Shown one piece after another: positions 55,439-64,000 of a stretch of DNA of 64,000 nt (position 1 is its first letter; each line of letters starts with the position of its first letter). The position numbers and the translations under genes are program-made. The DNA lies in assembly GCF_900107755.1 (NCBI RefSeq), contig NZ_FNQR01000002.1:310001-374000 (forward strand). Direction: 5' to 3'. The notes under the pieces were generated by a model. The model saw only the letters and a program-made list of their open reading frames with translations, did not search any database and was not told the origin of the DNA. This DNA is from Thalassobacillus cyri (GTDB taxonomy: Bacteria > Bacillota > Bacilli > Bacillales > Halobacillaceae).

Positions 55439-55963
55439 TCAGGAAAGCTTTGTGGCACAAGTGGCAGCGCCCGTAATATTTCCTTCTTCATCATATATAG
55501 GCTGGGCGAAAATGTCGTAGATGATACTGCCTTCCGGTAAGGGAAAACGTATGGTCCTTCGGAGGGGCTTCCCTTCCTTGATTACTTTACGTTTCATATC
55601 CATTAGGGCGACTGTCCCCTCACTGGAATCCAGTTCATCATCCCGTTTCCCCAGTAGGGAATTTTCACTGTAACGAGTGGGGGCATTGAAGACCCAGGTA
55701 TAACGTAAATCTGTTCCGCAATGGGCCAGTACTACTGGAGAGCTCAGCAAGGCGGTTTGAAAAGGGTCACTAATATGTTCTGTAAAAAAAACAGACGGAT
55801 GAATATGAAAGAAATCTGCAATTTGTTTAGCGACGAATATACTTGGATTGCGTGTCCCATTTTCGATTTGAGCGTAGTAAGCTCGGTCGATATGAACCTT
55901 TGATGCTACTTCCTGCTGGGTGTACATGTTTTCTTTTCTGAGCTTGATCAGCCATGTTCTCAT
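55439..55963 (-). CDS. XRE-family regulator with PAS-like C-terminal domain
   Basis: 174 residues. Residues 1-62: Cro/C1 helix-turn-helix (RKENMYTQQEVASKVHIDRAYYAQIENGTRNPS). Residues about 75-174: PAS-like fold (DLRYTWVFNAPTRYSENSLLGKRDDEL ... GSIIYDIFAQPIYDEEGNITG). A ligand or redox-sensing repressor is likely; targets unknown. Upstream of sda on the same strand. Intergenic 55964-56304 before it shows no gene. Confidence 0.8.
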   Translation of the reverse strand: MRTWLIKLRKENMYTQQEVASKVHIDRAYYAQIENGTRNPSIFVAKQIADFFHIHPSVFFTEHISDPFQTALLSSPVVLAHCGTDLRYTWVFNAPTRYSENSLLGKRDDELDSSEGTVALMDMKRKVIKEGKPLRRTIRFPLPEGSIIYDIFAQPIYDEEGNITGAATCATKLS

Positions 55964-56304
55964 TTAACCGCTTCCTCACTGTAGCCATACTTCTATAGAT
56001 AGTAATTCTGCATAATTATCAGATTTCCTTGTGGCAAATTGCAACACTAATAGAAAAGCAGGAAAAAAGATAGGTATAAGGTGATTTTAGCTATCAGGAT
56101 ATTTTTATATAAATTCTGCTAAACGATAGTTTAATATTCCTAGTGCTGGTTTGGAAATTCACTTCTTCCTGGAATCATCAGAAATCTTTATAGGAAAGTT
56201 CTATTACAGGACTGTATTGGTGTAAAAGAAATATAATAATCATTGGTGGTCCACAGCCAATCCTGATAATATAAAGTATAGTTAATTACAAGGAGAAATT
56301 TATA

Positions 56305-56916
56305 ATGGCTTGGGAATTACTTAATATTTTTGCTGTGGCTGCTTTTGCTTTTAGCGGAGCAATTGTTGCTTTAAGCGAACGATACGATATATTTGGCACT
56401 TTCATGTTGGGGATCGCCACTCCTTTTGCAGGCGGCATCATCAGGAATATCGCTTTAGACGTGCCGGTAGTCCATGTGTGGGAGCAGGGATATTTATTTT
56501 ATATAGCTATATCGACGATAGCTATCGTTTACTTTTTCCCTAAGAACTGGGTGATGTTTTGGGATCGCTGGAACATCTATCTGGATGCTATCGGTTTGTC
56601 TGCTTTTGCTATACAGGGAGCTGCCTTTGCCATTGATGCGGGATTCCCACTCGGCGGAATAATTTTTGCAGCTATTTTGACAGGAGTTGGCGGGGGGATG
56701 ACGAGGGATGTTTTAGCCCAACGGAAACCGATGGTCCTGCACCAGGAAATCTATGCTGTATGGGCACTTTTTGCCGGGGTAGTGATTGGTCTCGGATGGG
56801 TGGATACCGACGATACTTTTGAAATGTACCTGTTGTTCTTTGCGATAATCCTGTTAAGGGTACTGTCCTATCACTTAGGATGGCATTTGCGTTTTCGTGA
56901 TCTTTATCGTATGTAG
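56305..56916 (+). CDS. TRIC-type cation channel family (UPF0126)
   Basis: 203 residues, seven helices in two repeated UPF0126 halves: AFAFSGAIVALSERYDIFGTFMLGIATPFAGGIIRNIAL and SAFAIQGAAFAIDAGFPLGGIIFAAILTGVGGGMTRDVL. The Gly-rich GG(I/M)xRD kink is the trimeric cation-channel signature. Probably potassium-selective, useful in osmotic adaptation, though that is inference. AAGGAGA site before ATG 56305. Confidence 0.87.
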   Translation: MAWELLNIFAVAAFAFSGAIVALSERYDIFGTFMLGIATPFAGGIIRNIALDVPVVHVWEQGYLFYIAISTIAIVYFFPKNWVMFWDRWNIYLDAIGLSAFAIQGAAFAIDAGFPLGGIIFAAILTGVGGGMTRDVLAQRKPMVLHQEIYAVWALFAGVVIGLGWVDTDDTFEMYLLFFAIILLRVLSYHLGWHLRFRDLYRM

Positions 56917-56927
56917 AAGGTGCTGGT

Positions 56928-56976
56928 GGCTAGTCATTGAAGAGGATATCTAGTATTACACTATTTTGTCTAGGAA
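56928..56976. repeat. three CTAG iterons at exactly 20-bp period
   Basis: CTAG at 56930, 56950 and 56970, in the contexts GGCTAGTCATT, ATCTAGTATTAC and TTGTCTAGGAAAAG. Same motif and period as the eight-copy array after argH, again between a stop codon and a terminator. Confidence 0.6.
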
Positions 56977-56996
56977 AAGATGTAACGTTAATATGA

Positions 56997-57040
56997 AAAG
57001 AGCAGCCCGGTTCATTAATGCAATGAATCGGGCTGCTTGC
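56997..57040. terminator. bidirectional terminator between TRIC gene and cysK
   Basis: AGCAGCCCGGTTCATT/AATGAATCGGGCTGCT perfect stem apart from one mismatch, five-base loop. Confidence 0.85.
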
Positions 57041-57043
57041 TTA

Positions 57044-57973
57044 TCAAATACGAAATAAATCACCGGATAGGTAACGTTCACCTGTATCTGGAGCGATGGC
57101 GACGATCACTTCACCGGGGTCCTTCTGTTTTGCGACCTGGATAGCTGCATAGCAGGCTGCACCCGCGGAAGTTCCAACGAGAATTCCTTCTTCTCGTGCT
57201 AACCGACGGGTGATATCATAAGCATCGTCATCTTCGATCTTAAAAATTTCATCATAGATTTCCTGGTTCAAAATGCTTGGAATGAAACCAGGGCTGGTGC
57301 CCACGAGTTTATGCTTGCCTGGCTTTCCGCCTGATAATACAGGGGAGCCTGCTGGTTCTGCTACATGAATGGTCATATCGGTGAAATGTTTTTTTAGTTC
57401 TTCTCCTGTTCCTGTAATCGTTCCACCAGTACCAGCTGTGGACACAAATGCAGATAATGGTTTGCCTAACTCTTCCATCGCTTTGATAATTTCTGTAGCT
57501 GTAGTGTGACGATGGGCATCAGGATTGGCTTCATTTTCAAATTGCATCGGCATGAATCCACCCGGAGTTTCAGCTACTAATTCTTTTGCTTTTTCAATGG
57601 CACCAGGCATTTTATCAGCTCCTGGCGTCAGCACGATTTCCGCACCGTAAGCTTTTAACAAATTGATTCGTTCCTGTGTCATGGTATCCGGCATGACCAG
57701 AATTGCACGGTAGCCTCTTGCCGCAGCATTCATAGCCAGACCTATTCCAGTATTTCCGCTTGTCGGTTCAATGATGACGGATCCTTCTTTCAAGTGACCT
57801 GCTTTTTCAGCTTCAATAATCATATTATAAGCAGCACGGTCTTTCACACTTCCGCTAGGATTGAACATTTCAAGTTTCAAGTAAATATCTGCCCCATTTT
57901 CCGGGGAAAGACGATTCAGCTTGACTAGTGGTGTATCTCCGATCAATTCTGCCATATTATTTACAACTTTCAT
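57044..57973 (-). CDS. cysK: cysteine synthase A (O-acetylserine sulfhydrylase)
   Basis: 309 residues, PLP fold II. PLP Lys in NPSGSVKDRAAYNMI, substrate loop EPTSGNTGIGLAM, Gly-rich phosphate pocket STAGTGGTITGTG. O-acetylserine plus sulfide to cysteine. AAAGGAAGTG site before ATG 57973. An inverted repeat resembling CymR boxes and a terminator-like hairpin lie upstream (separate entries). With cstB and brxA it adds to the sulfur and thiol theme. Confidence 0.95.
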   Translation of the reverse strand: MKVVNNMAELIGDTPLVKLNRLSPENGADIYLKLEMFNPSGSVKDRAAYNMIIEAEKAGHLKEGSVIIEPTSGNTGIGLAMNAAARGYRAILVMPDTMTQERINLLKAYGAEIVLTPGADKMPGAIEKAKELVAETPGGFMPMQFENEANPDAHRHTTATEIIKAMEELGKPLSAFVSTAGTGGTITGTGEELKKHFTDMTIHVAEPAGSPVLSGGKPGKHKLVGTSPGFIPSILNQEIYDEIFKIEDDDAYDITRRLAREEGILVGTSAGAACYAAIQVAKQKDPGEVIVAIAPDTGERYLSGDLFRI

Positions 57974-58027
57974 ACCGTCACTTCCTTTACATCTGTATAT
58001 ATAAAGATTTTAACATATCCTAAGCTC

Positions 58028-58054
58028 TAATACCTACTAAGGTAATAGGGATTA
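58028..58054 (-). promoter_or_regulatory. candidate CymR-like operator of cysK
   Basis: Inverted repeat TAATACCTA-N9-TAGGGATTA (one mismatch between arms), 55 bp before the cysK start. Similar to the ATTCCTAT/ATAGGAAT element of cysteine-metabolism genes; assignment inferred. Confidence 0.35.
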
Positions 58055-58065
58055 ACAGGCTCATA

Positions 58066-58092
58066 TAAAAAAGGGCACAAAAGTGCCCTTTT
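58066..58092 (-). terminator. terminator-like hairpin upstream of cysK
   Basis: GGGCAC/GTGCCC extended by AAAA/TTTT, with T6 on the minus strand, between helD and cysK starts, where no gene end is near. Could be a leader attenuator of cysK or the end of a short antisense RNA starting near 58200. Confidence 0.5.
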
Positions 58093-58237
58093 CATATTGT
58101 TTCTTCTTTCAACGTATAGTAAAATAAGAAACGTCTATTCTGGTTTTGTAAAATTATAAATTTATCCAATTATAATTTTACTACATCAATCAATCATTGT
58201 CAATAGGAATAGATAGAAAAGATGGGGAGTGAGGCCA

Positions 58238-60556
58238 ATGGAGAAAAACACCCGTATTTGGAAACAGGAACAAGCGCGTGTCAAAGAGATTATCGAGCTT
58301 ATTCAGGCAAAAAGACAATCGCTTGAAGAAAACACCGGGCAACTCAAAGAAAACATCATTGATTTAAGGAAAAACTTCTGGGACGATGTCACCGTCAATA
58401 TCGATGAACCGGACGAAGTGATTGAGACTTATGCCAGTATAAAGCAGCAAGCAGAGCTTTTATCCGAACGAGAGCGAAGCCACGGGCAATTCTATAAGTC
58501 GATCAAACTATACAGCCGCCTGGCAGACTCACCTTATTTTGGCCGGATTGATTTTACCGAGCAAGGTGGTCAGAAAGAAACGGTGTATATCGGTATTGGC
58601 TCTCTAATGGATAAGGAAGAGGATGACTTCCTCATCTATGATTGGCGCGCTCCTATTGCCAGTATGTATTATGATTACTCTCCTGGGCCCGCACAATACG
58701 AAACCCCTGAAGGCAAGATGAAAGGTGAGATGGAACTAAAACGCCAGTTCTTAATTAGAAATGGTAAAATTACGGGTATGTTTGATACGGGTTTGACGAT
58801 AGGTGATGAACTTCTCCAGCAGGTACTTGGCGGGAATGCTACCTCTCAAATGAAAAGCATCGTGGCAACAATACAAAAGGAACAAAACCAAATCATCCGT
58901 TATGAAAAGAATGACATGCTTGTTGTACAGGGGGTGGCCGGAAGCGGGAAAACTTCTGCTGCCATGCAGCGTATTGCCTATTTACTATACCGTTACCGCA
59001 AGACAATCCGGGCTGATCAGGTTTTGCTGTTCTCGCCAAACCAAATGTTCATTAGTTATGTGGCTTCTGTTTTACCTGAGCTTGGAGAAGAAAACATGCG
59101 GCAAAATACATTTCAGGAATACGCCGCACAACGGCTGGATGATGAATATACACTGGAATCTCCATTTGATCAGTTGGAATATCTGTTATCATCGCAGACT
59201 GAAAAGAACTATGATGCCAGGATTGATGGTATTCATTATAAGGCTGACCTGGCCTTCAAGCAGATGATAGACCAATATGTCACTAAACTCGCAATACAGG
59301 GCATGAGGTTCCGCAATATCAAGTTCCGAGGTGAGCTGGTAGTCAGTAGAACAGAGATTTCCGAATACTTTTATAAGTTAAATACAAACATGTCGATTCC
59401 TAATAAAATAGAGCTGGTGATGGATTGGCTGTTAGCGAAGGTCGACGATTTAGCTAACGAAGAATTGACGAAAGATTGGCCGGTGGAAGAAGCTACTTTC
59501 ATGGATAAAAAAGATTATTTGGACGCCTTCAAAGAGTTGCAAAAGAATCAACGTTTCAATGAAGAAACCTTTGATGATTATCAACGGGAAGAGCAGATGT
59601 TGGCGAAAATGATCGTCGAGCGAAGTCTTCGGCCATTACGTAATAAAATAAAAAATTTGAAGTTTATTCACATGAAAAAGTTATATCGAGGGTTATTCGA
59701 ACAGGATTTACCAGTGGATTATCCAGATAACTGGAAAGAGATAGGGGAAGATACGATTTCTGCAATTCAATCAAAAACGCTTCCAGCAGAAGATATTACG
59801 CCGTATTTATACTTGCAGGATCAAATAGAAGGAAGAAAAATTAATCCAGTAATCCAATATGTATTCATCGATGAAGCACAGGATTACTCTCCTTTTCAAT
59901 TTGAATTCATCCAGCAGCTCTTTCCAAATGCGCACTTCACTCTGTTGGGGGACTATAACCAGGCGATATTGGCCAATGTGGGAGAGGCTCCAACCATACT
60001 TGAAGCAGCAGGTGGTTATAAGAATGTGAAGCGCATACAGCTGATGCGCAGTTATCGTTCCACAAAGCCTATCGTCCACTTTACGAGCAGACTTATTCCT
60101 GGTGGCCATGAAATCGAGGCTTTTAATCGAGACGGACGGCTTCCGCGTCTTTATGGGCTGCACAAAAGAAGAGAGCAGATAGACCAATTGAAAAAGGTGA
60201 TTGAGGAAAGACAGAAGGAAGGACAGGAAACCATCGCAATCCTCGGCAAGACTAAAGAGGAATGTCAGGAGATTGTATCAAGTTTAGAAGGTGAATTTTC
60301 TCTTCGTTTCATCTATAAAGAATCACAGCCTTTTGAAAAAGGCTTAATGGTTCTGCCGGTCTATTTGGCTAAAGGGATTGAATTCGATTCTGTTATTGTT
60401 CCCGACGCATCTGTCTCCACTTATCGCCAGGAAAGTGAACGGAAACTGTTTTATACCGCATGCACAAGGGCTATGCATGAGTTAGATATTTGTTATATAG
60501 GAGAAATGAGTCCTTTTTTAAAACACGTACCAAGAAATTTATATGAATACGAATGA
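58238..60556 (+). CDS. helD: HelD, RNA polymerase recycling ATPase (UvrD-like superfamily 1)
   Basis: 772 residues. N-terminal long coiled-coil arm (residues 1-85, Lys/Glu-rich, RIWKQEQARVKEIIELIQ) that reaches into RNA polymerase; Walker A VQGVAGSGKTSAAMQR (near 225-240), DEAQD in FIDEAQDYSPFQFEFIQ, GDYNQAILA, and motif VI FYTACTRAMHEL. It removes stalled polymerase from DNA. ATG 58238 eight nt after GGGGAG; the GTG at 58229 is unlikely. Lone gene with terminator. Confidence 0.92.
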   Translation: MEKNTRIWKQEQARVKEIIELIQAKRQSLEENTGQLKENIIDLRKNFWDDVTVNIDEPDEVIETYASIKQQAELLSERERSHGQFYKSIKLYSRLADSPYFGRIDFTEQGGQKETVYIGIGSLMDKEEDDFLIYDWRAPIASMYYDYSPGPAQYETPEGKMKGEMELKRQFLIRNGKITGMFDTGLTIGDELLQQVLGGNATSQMKSIVATIQKEQNQIIRYEKNDMLVVQGVAGSGKTSAAMQRIAYLLYRYRKTIRADQVLLFSPNQMFISYVASVLPELGEENMRQNTFQEYAAQRLDDEYTLESPFDQLEYLLSSQTEKNYDARIDGIHYKADLAFKQMIDQYVTKLAIQGMRFRNIKFRGELVVSRTEISEYFYKLNTNMSIPNKIELVMDWLLAKVDDLANEELTKDWPVEEATFMDKKDYLDAFKELQKNQRFNEETFDDYQREEQMLAKMIVERSLRPLRNKIKNLKFIHMKKLYRGLFEQDLPVDYPDNWKEIGEDTISAIQSKTLPAEDITPYLYLQDQIEGRKINPVIQYVFIDEAQDYSPFQFEFIQQLFPNAHFTLLGDYNQAILANVGEAPTILEAAGGYKNVKRIQLMRSYRSTKPIVHFTSRLIPGGHEIEAFNRDGRLPRLYGLHKRREQIDQLKKVIEERQKEGQETIAILGKTKEECQEIVSSLEGEFSLRFIYKESQPFEKGLMVLPVYLAKGIEFDSVIVPDASVSTYRQESERKLFYTACTRAMHELDICYIGEMSPFLKHVPRNLYEYE

Positions 60557-60594
60557 AATAAATCCCCTGTTAGCATAAAACAGGGGATTTATTG
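60556..60594. terminator. bidirectional terminator between helD and ypmS
   Basis: AATAAATCCCCTGTT/AACAGGGGATTTATT perfect stem, loop AGCATAA. Confidence 0.85.
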
Positions 60595-60597
60595 AGT

Positions 60598-61230
60598 TCA
60601 AAAATTTTCCTTTGCGAATTCCTTTGCGAATCGGAAGCTGTGGTTCGGAACTCTGATTTTAAATGCGAGTTGGTTTGTCTTCAGATTAAAACGATCTACA
60701 CGGAGGTCGAAGTTGCTGGCAGGTTTCATCTCGGTGACTGCTACATAGATAGTTTCCTCATTTGGGTTTATAATAACCCATTCAGGAAGATCAAAGCTCT
60801 TATTTACATACTCCAATACTTTCTTATTAGGAAGTGGCAGCTTTCCGAGTGATATTCCCTCTTGTTGGAGAACGACATCTCCGTTTTCTTGAACAATAGG
60901 TTCAAAGTTCATTTTTAGTGGTATTTTTTGGTCGAATGCTTTGATATTCCCTTTCAATTCGACATTACGCTCTAATGATACGGAGTAGTTCAAGTCATCA
61001 TCACTGGGGAGCTGGCTTAAAAACTCATTGACGAGCTGTTCAAGGTTCTCTTTGGTCGATACAATCGTGAATTCAGCTTCTTCCGTTTTCTTTTGGTCAT
61101 CTACATTAACGATTGTATAAGAAGTAGGTAAAAAAATTAATGCTAAAATCCATATAATAATACCAATGTTCAGAGCTGCGAGTGCCAAGAATAAAACTTT
61201 CCATTTATTTTTAAAGTCTAGAAATTTCAT
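60598..61230 (-). CDS. ypmS: YpmS family (DUF2140) membrane-anchored protein
   Basis: 210 residues. One N-terminal helix (KVLFLALAALNIGIIIWILALIFLPTSY) and an extracellular beta-rich domain. Sits 36 bp after ypmR on the same strand, as ypmR-ypmS in B. subtilis. Function unknown; an envelope or lipid-linked role is plausible from the neighbour lipase. Confidence 0.85.
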   Translation of the reverse strand: MKFLDFKNKWKVLFLALAALNIGIIIWILALIFLPTSYTIVNVDDQKKTEEAEFTIVSTKENLEQLVNEFLSQLPSDDDLNYSVSLERNVELKGNIKAFDQKIPLKMNFEPIVQENGDVVLQQEGISLGKLPLPNKKVLEYVNKSFDLPEWVIINPNEETIYVAVTEMKPASNFDLRVDRFNLKTNQLAFKIRVPNHSFRFAKEFAKENF

Positions 61231-61266
61231 ATCATTCCACCTGATAAATTATGAATTCCAACCGGG

Positions 61267-62187
61267 TTATTGATTCTGCTCAATATCTGGTCTTATATAT
61301 TCTAACACGCGCTCGGCGATAAGTTTATAGCCTTTTTTATTCGGGTGGAAATGATCTTCCCACAACAACGTTTCCTCCGGGTTCGTAAAAAGGTCTTCAA
61401 TAGGAATAAATGTAACTGCGTCGTAATCTTCCGACACTTCAATTCCTATTTGATTCCAATCGCTCATGATTTGTCCCATTTCAGGAATGTTAGTGAAATA
61501 TCCTTCAAACGGGTTGAAAAGACCTAAGTGATAAATACTTGCATCCTGGTTTTTCTCTAGTATCATTTGAAATATTTCCTCTAAATTTTGTTTATATTGA
61601 TCTTGGACTTCTACAAAATCTTGATAATCTAAATTTTGAAAATTATCTTTAATAACTTTCATGACGTCATTGGCGCCAATCGTGATTAAAACAATGTCCG
61701 CATCTTCCAAAGAAGTGGAGATTTCCTCCTTTTGCATACGTTTAATCAGCTGATCAGTACGATTTCCGCGCTTTCCGTAATTCTCTATCCTAAGGTTAGG
61801 GTTCAGCTCTTCATTCCGTAGGTTTTCTTCCAGAATGCCGACATAGCCACCTTTCTCAGTGCCATCACCGACCCCTTGGGTTAGTGAATCTCCTATTGCC
61901 ACTATTTTCAAATCTTTTTTAAGAAACAAGCCTACTGCATTTTCAAGCGCATCTGTAAACGACTCTTTTATATCTTCTCCAAGTGTCTTGTCTTCTTTCT
62001 CGGATGCATCGTCGTACTCAGGAGTTTCTTCTCTCTTCTCAGACTCAGTGGTATCGTCTGCTTGCTCTTGGTTCGTTTGATCCGTATCATTGTTAGTAGC
62101 AGGCTGTTCTTGTGAAATTGCTATAATAAAAAGACCTGTCACTAGAATGATGGCCGTGATTATAAGAAAAAATGTTTTGTTTTTCAC
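61267..62187 (-). CDS. ypmR: SGNH/GDSL-type lipase/esterase YpmR
   Basis: 306 residues. N-terminal membrane or signal segment (FFLIITAIILVTGLFIIAIS), a strongly acidic low-complexity linker (residues 27-75, Asp/Glu/Thr/Gln), then the SGNH domain: Ser in IVAIGDSLTQGVGDG, Gly and Asn in ITIGANDVMK, and catalytic Asp-His in LLWEDHFHPNKKGY. Secreted esterase of unknown lipid or wall substrate. Upstream of ypmS. Confidence 0.88.
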   Translation of the reverse strand: MKNKTFFLIITAIILVTGLFIIAISQEQPATNNDTDQTNQEQADDTTESEKREETPEYDDASEKEDKTLGEDIKESFTDALENAVGLFLKKDLKIVAIGDSLTQGVGDGTEKGGYVGILEENLRNEELNPNLRIENYGKRGNRTDQLIKRMQKEEISTSLEDADIVLITIGANDVMKVIKDNFQNLDYQDFVEVQDQYKQNLEEIFQMILEKNQDASIYHLGLFNPFEGYFTNIPEMGQIMSDWNQIGIEVSEDYDAVTFIPIEDLFTNPEETLLWEDHFHPNKKGYKLIAERVLEYIRPDIEQNQ

Positions 62188-62370
62188 AGTATCACACCTG
62201 TATCGTCTGTTTTACTATTATATGCTTTCCCGCTGGTTTGTGGAAATTATTTTGTTTCCTTATTACACTAATATTCTAACAGACAAACGTTTATTATACA
62301 TGTTTCGGTTTTAGTGATGACAAATTGTCCGTGGCCAATGGATTTAATGATAATTGAAGGGGAATATATC

Positions 62371-64000
62371 ATGAAAGAGATGAAAATATCTGTCCGTTCC
62401 TTAGTCGAATATGTCTATCGTGGAGGTAATATCGATAACCGTTTTCGGTCGAATAGTTCACTTATGGAAGGGACGCTCATTCATCAGCACATCCAGCGAG
62501 AGTATAAAGATCAAGACGAAAAAGAGGTCTTTTTAAAGACAGAATTTCAAAAAGAGGGTATGACAATCATTGTTCATGGCCGTTGTGACGGTTTGTTGAA
62601 AACTGAAACAAGTGTGATAATCGATGAAATTAAGTCAACATCCATGCCACTCGAAGAATTGACGATAGACAGCTTTCCGGTGTATTGGGCCCAGGCTAAG
62701 GGGTATGCGTATATCTATGCACTCGATCATCAACTTGAAGAAATAAAAGTCCAGTTGACTTATGTGCAAAAAAATACCAAAGAAAAGAAGCGATTCATAA
62801 AAACCTACTCTTTTGATGAACTTTCTGTCTTTATGGATGAAACCATTGCTGCTTACACTTCCTATGCTCGGATTCTTGCCCATATCAGGGAAGAGAAGCA
62901 TCAAAGTATCTCTGACCTAAAATTTCCATTCTCCACGTATCGGCCTGGCCAGCGTAAGTTGGCGGGGGCAGTATACAAAACAATTAAAGAAGAAAGGAAT
63001 TTATTCGGACAGGCTCCGACGGGTATCGGAAAAACGATTTCCACCCTTTTTCCTTCCATAAAGGCAATGGGCGATACGGAGACAGAACGTCTTTTTTATC
63101 TTACTGCGAAAACAATAACAAGGATGACAGCTGAAGAAGCGTTAGCGTTAATGGAAGAAAATGGACTTCGACTCAGGTCGGTTACACTGACGGCCAAGGA
63201 TAAAATATGCTTTCAGGAAGAAACAATCTGTCAACCAGAATACTGTGAATTTGCAGATGGGTATTATGACAGAGTAAATGGGGCCATCCTTGATATTTTA
63301 AGGAATGAAACACAGATGACTCGAGGAGTAATCGAGGAATATGCAAGAAAACACCGCGTTTGTCCGTTTGAATTTTCACTCGATCTTGCTTATATCGCCG
63401 ATGTAGTTATTGGAGATTACAATTATATTTTCGACCCAAGGGTTTCCTTGAAAAGGATGGTAAACGAAGACAGGCAGCAAACAGCATTACTTGTAGATGA
63501 AGCACACAATCTTGTCGAAAGATCCCGGGGGATGTTTTCCTCTGACCTGGCCAGTGGTGCATTTTATGATCTGAAGGAGCTTTATGCAAGTGGAGAGCTT
63601 TCGGAAGCGATTGGTTATGTCGAGACTGCTTTTGATACCTTGCTTGCCGATCATAAAAAAGAAGAGAACTTTCTGTTAGAGGAAGTCCCGGGGATGATGG
63701 AAGAAGCGATCGATCATTTTGTAGCAAAAGCGGAACAGGAATTAAAAGAGGAACCGGAGAGAGAACAAAACGATTTGTTGCTGGAAACCTATTTTGAAGC
63801 ACAAAACTTCCTGAAGATTCTCCAGTTAGTAGATGATCATTATGTCATCTATGGCAGTATTGAAAAAAACAAAGCAGACCTCCATTTGTTTTGTGTCGAT
63901 CCTTCTTATTTGCTCAACGAGGTCAGTAAACAATATGGGGCTTCTGTGTTTTTTTCTGCTACATTATCTCCTTTTCCGTATTACAAAGATATGCTGGGCG
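62371..64000 (+). CDS. DinG/Rad3-like helicase fused to a PD-(D/E)XK nuclease, 3' end outside window
   Basis: 543 codons in the window, open at the right edge. Residues 1-190: PD-(D/E)XK nuclease-like, with His38 in GTLIHQHIQ, Asp73 in HGRCDGLL, and DEIKST (85-90) as the E-x-K motif. From about 195: superfamily 2 helicase, Walker A FGQAPTGIGKTIS (near 213-222), four Cys of an XPD-type Fe-S cluster between about 280 and 334, DEAH in LLVDEAHNLVE (near 375). 5'-3' DNA helicase with nuclease, probably repair. ATG 62371 after GAAGGGG; distinct from the Cas4-like lone nuclease at 21.0 kb. Confidence 0.85.
   Translation, partial: MKEMKISVRSLVEYVYRGGNIDNRFRSNSSLMEGTLIHQHIQREYKDQDEKEVFLKTEFQKEGMTIIVHGRCDGLLKTETSVIIDEIKSTSMPLEELTIDSFPVYWAQAKGYAYIYALDHQLEEIKVQLTYVQKNTKEKKRFIKTYSFDELSVFMDETIAAYTSYARILAHIREEKHQSISDLKFPFSTYRPGQRKLAGAVYKTIKEERNLFGQAPTGIGKTISTLFPSIKAMGDTETERLFYLTAKTITRMTAEEALALMEENGLRLRSVTLTAKDKICFQEETICQPEYCEFADGYYDRVNGAILDILRNETQMTRGVIEEYARKHRVCPFEFSLDLAYIADVVIGDYNYIFDPRVSLKRMVNEDRQQTALLVDEAHNLVERSRGMFSSDLASGAFYDLKELYASGELSEAIGYVETAFDTLLADHKKEENFLLEEVPGMMEEAIDHFVAKAEQELKEEPEREQNDLLLETYFEAQNFLKILQLVDDHYVIYGSIEKNKADLHLFCVDPSYLLNEVSKQYGASVFFSATLSPFPYYKDMLG

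Overview
The window looks like chromosome of a spore-forming, probably salt-tolerant Bacillaceae (Halobacillus/Virgibacillus-like; this placement is inference). Visible support: an H-type small acid-soluble spore protein (13.7 kb), the kinase inhibitor Sda (55.3 kb), a PAS sensor kinase of the sporulation type, HutP/HutH, bacilliredoxin BrxA, the mtnE/mtnU methionine-salvage pair, YpmR/YpmS, the 5-oxoprolinase operon in ycs/kip style, a treP-treA-treR operon, and acid-rich secreted proteins. No rRNA, tRNA, integrase, transposase gene or CRISPR array was seen.

Layout. 0-8 kb: a cut-off deaminase, a peroxiredoxin whose catalytic codon is TGA, DinB-like protein, an MFS exporter with divergent TrmB-type regulator, HIT, an RsbR-like STAS protein, a nucleotidyltransferase and a PAP2/haloperoxidase-like phosphatase. 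7.9-9.9 kb: a composite intergenic repeat followed by an AimR-like receptor and a 51-residue secreted pro-peptide (arbitrium-like pair). 10-16 kb: mtnE<>mtnU, sensor kinase, sspH, hutP-hutH. 16-24 kb: aldehyde dehydrogenase with DUF779, a C26 peptidase, an M4 metalloprotease, a Cas4/AddB-like nuclease, a very small TGA-containing gene behind a CsoR/CstR-type operator, brxA and a HEAT-repeat protein. 24-32 kb: pdxK, argGH, a 21-bp-period repeat array, and a Fur-controlled siderophore ABC system. 32-45 kb: SDR, amidase, trhO, two MFS exporters, CapA, then pxpB-pxpC-pxpA-ycsG-ycsI (last gene frameshifted). 45-50 kb: trehalose operon bracketed by copies of the composite repeat. 50.9-64 kb: DUF6933, CstB-like persulfide dioxygenase-rhodanese, a 650-residue aconitase, sda, TRIC channel, cysK, helD, ypmRS and a cut-off nuclease-helicase.

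The most interesting signals: (1) the peroxiredoxin reads DFTFV-TGA-PTEL, with a hairpin bearing a GGUC apical loop 17 nt after the TGA, as expected for a bacterial selenocysteine insertion element; (2) an unannotated small gene at 22.0-22.2 kb has promoter, operator, strong RBS, TTG start, terminal membrane helix and terminator hairpin, but two in-frame TGA codons; its operator has the same arms and spacing as the one in front of the persulfide dioxygenase 29 kb away, suggesting one sulfur-responsive regulon; (3) the chromosomal AimR/AimP-like pair; (4) eight GTCTAG iterons at 20-22 bp period after argH, with three more at exactly 20 bp after the TRIC gene; (5) three copies of a MITE-like composite repeat. 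All function calls rest on reading motifs and remembered family features; no search was run.
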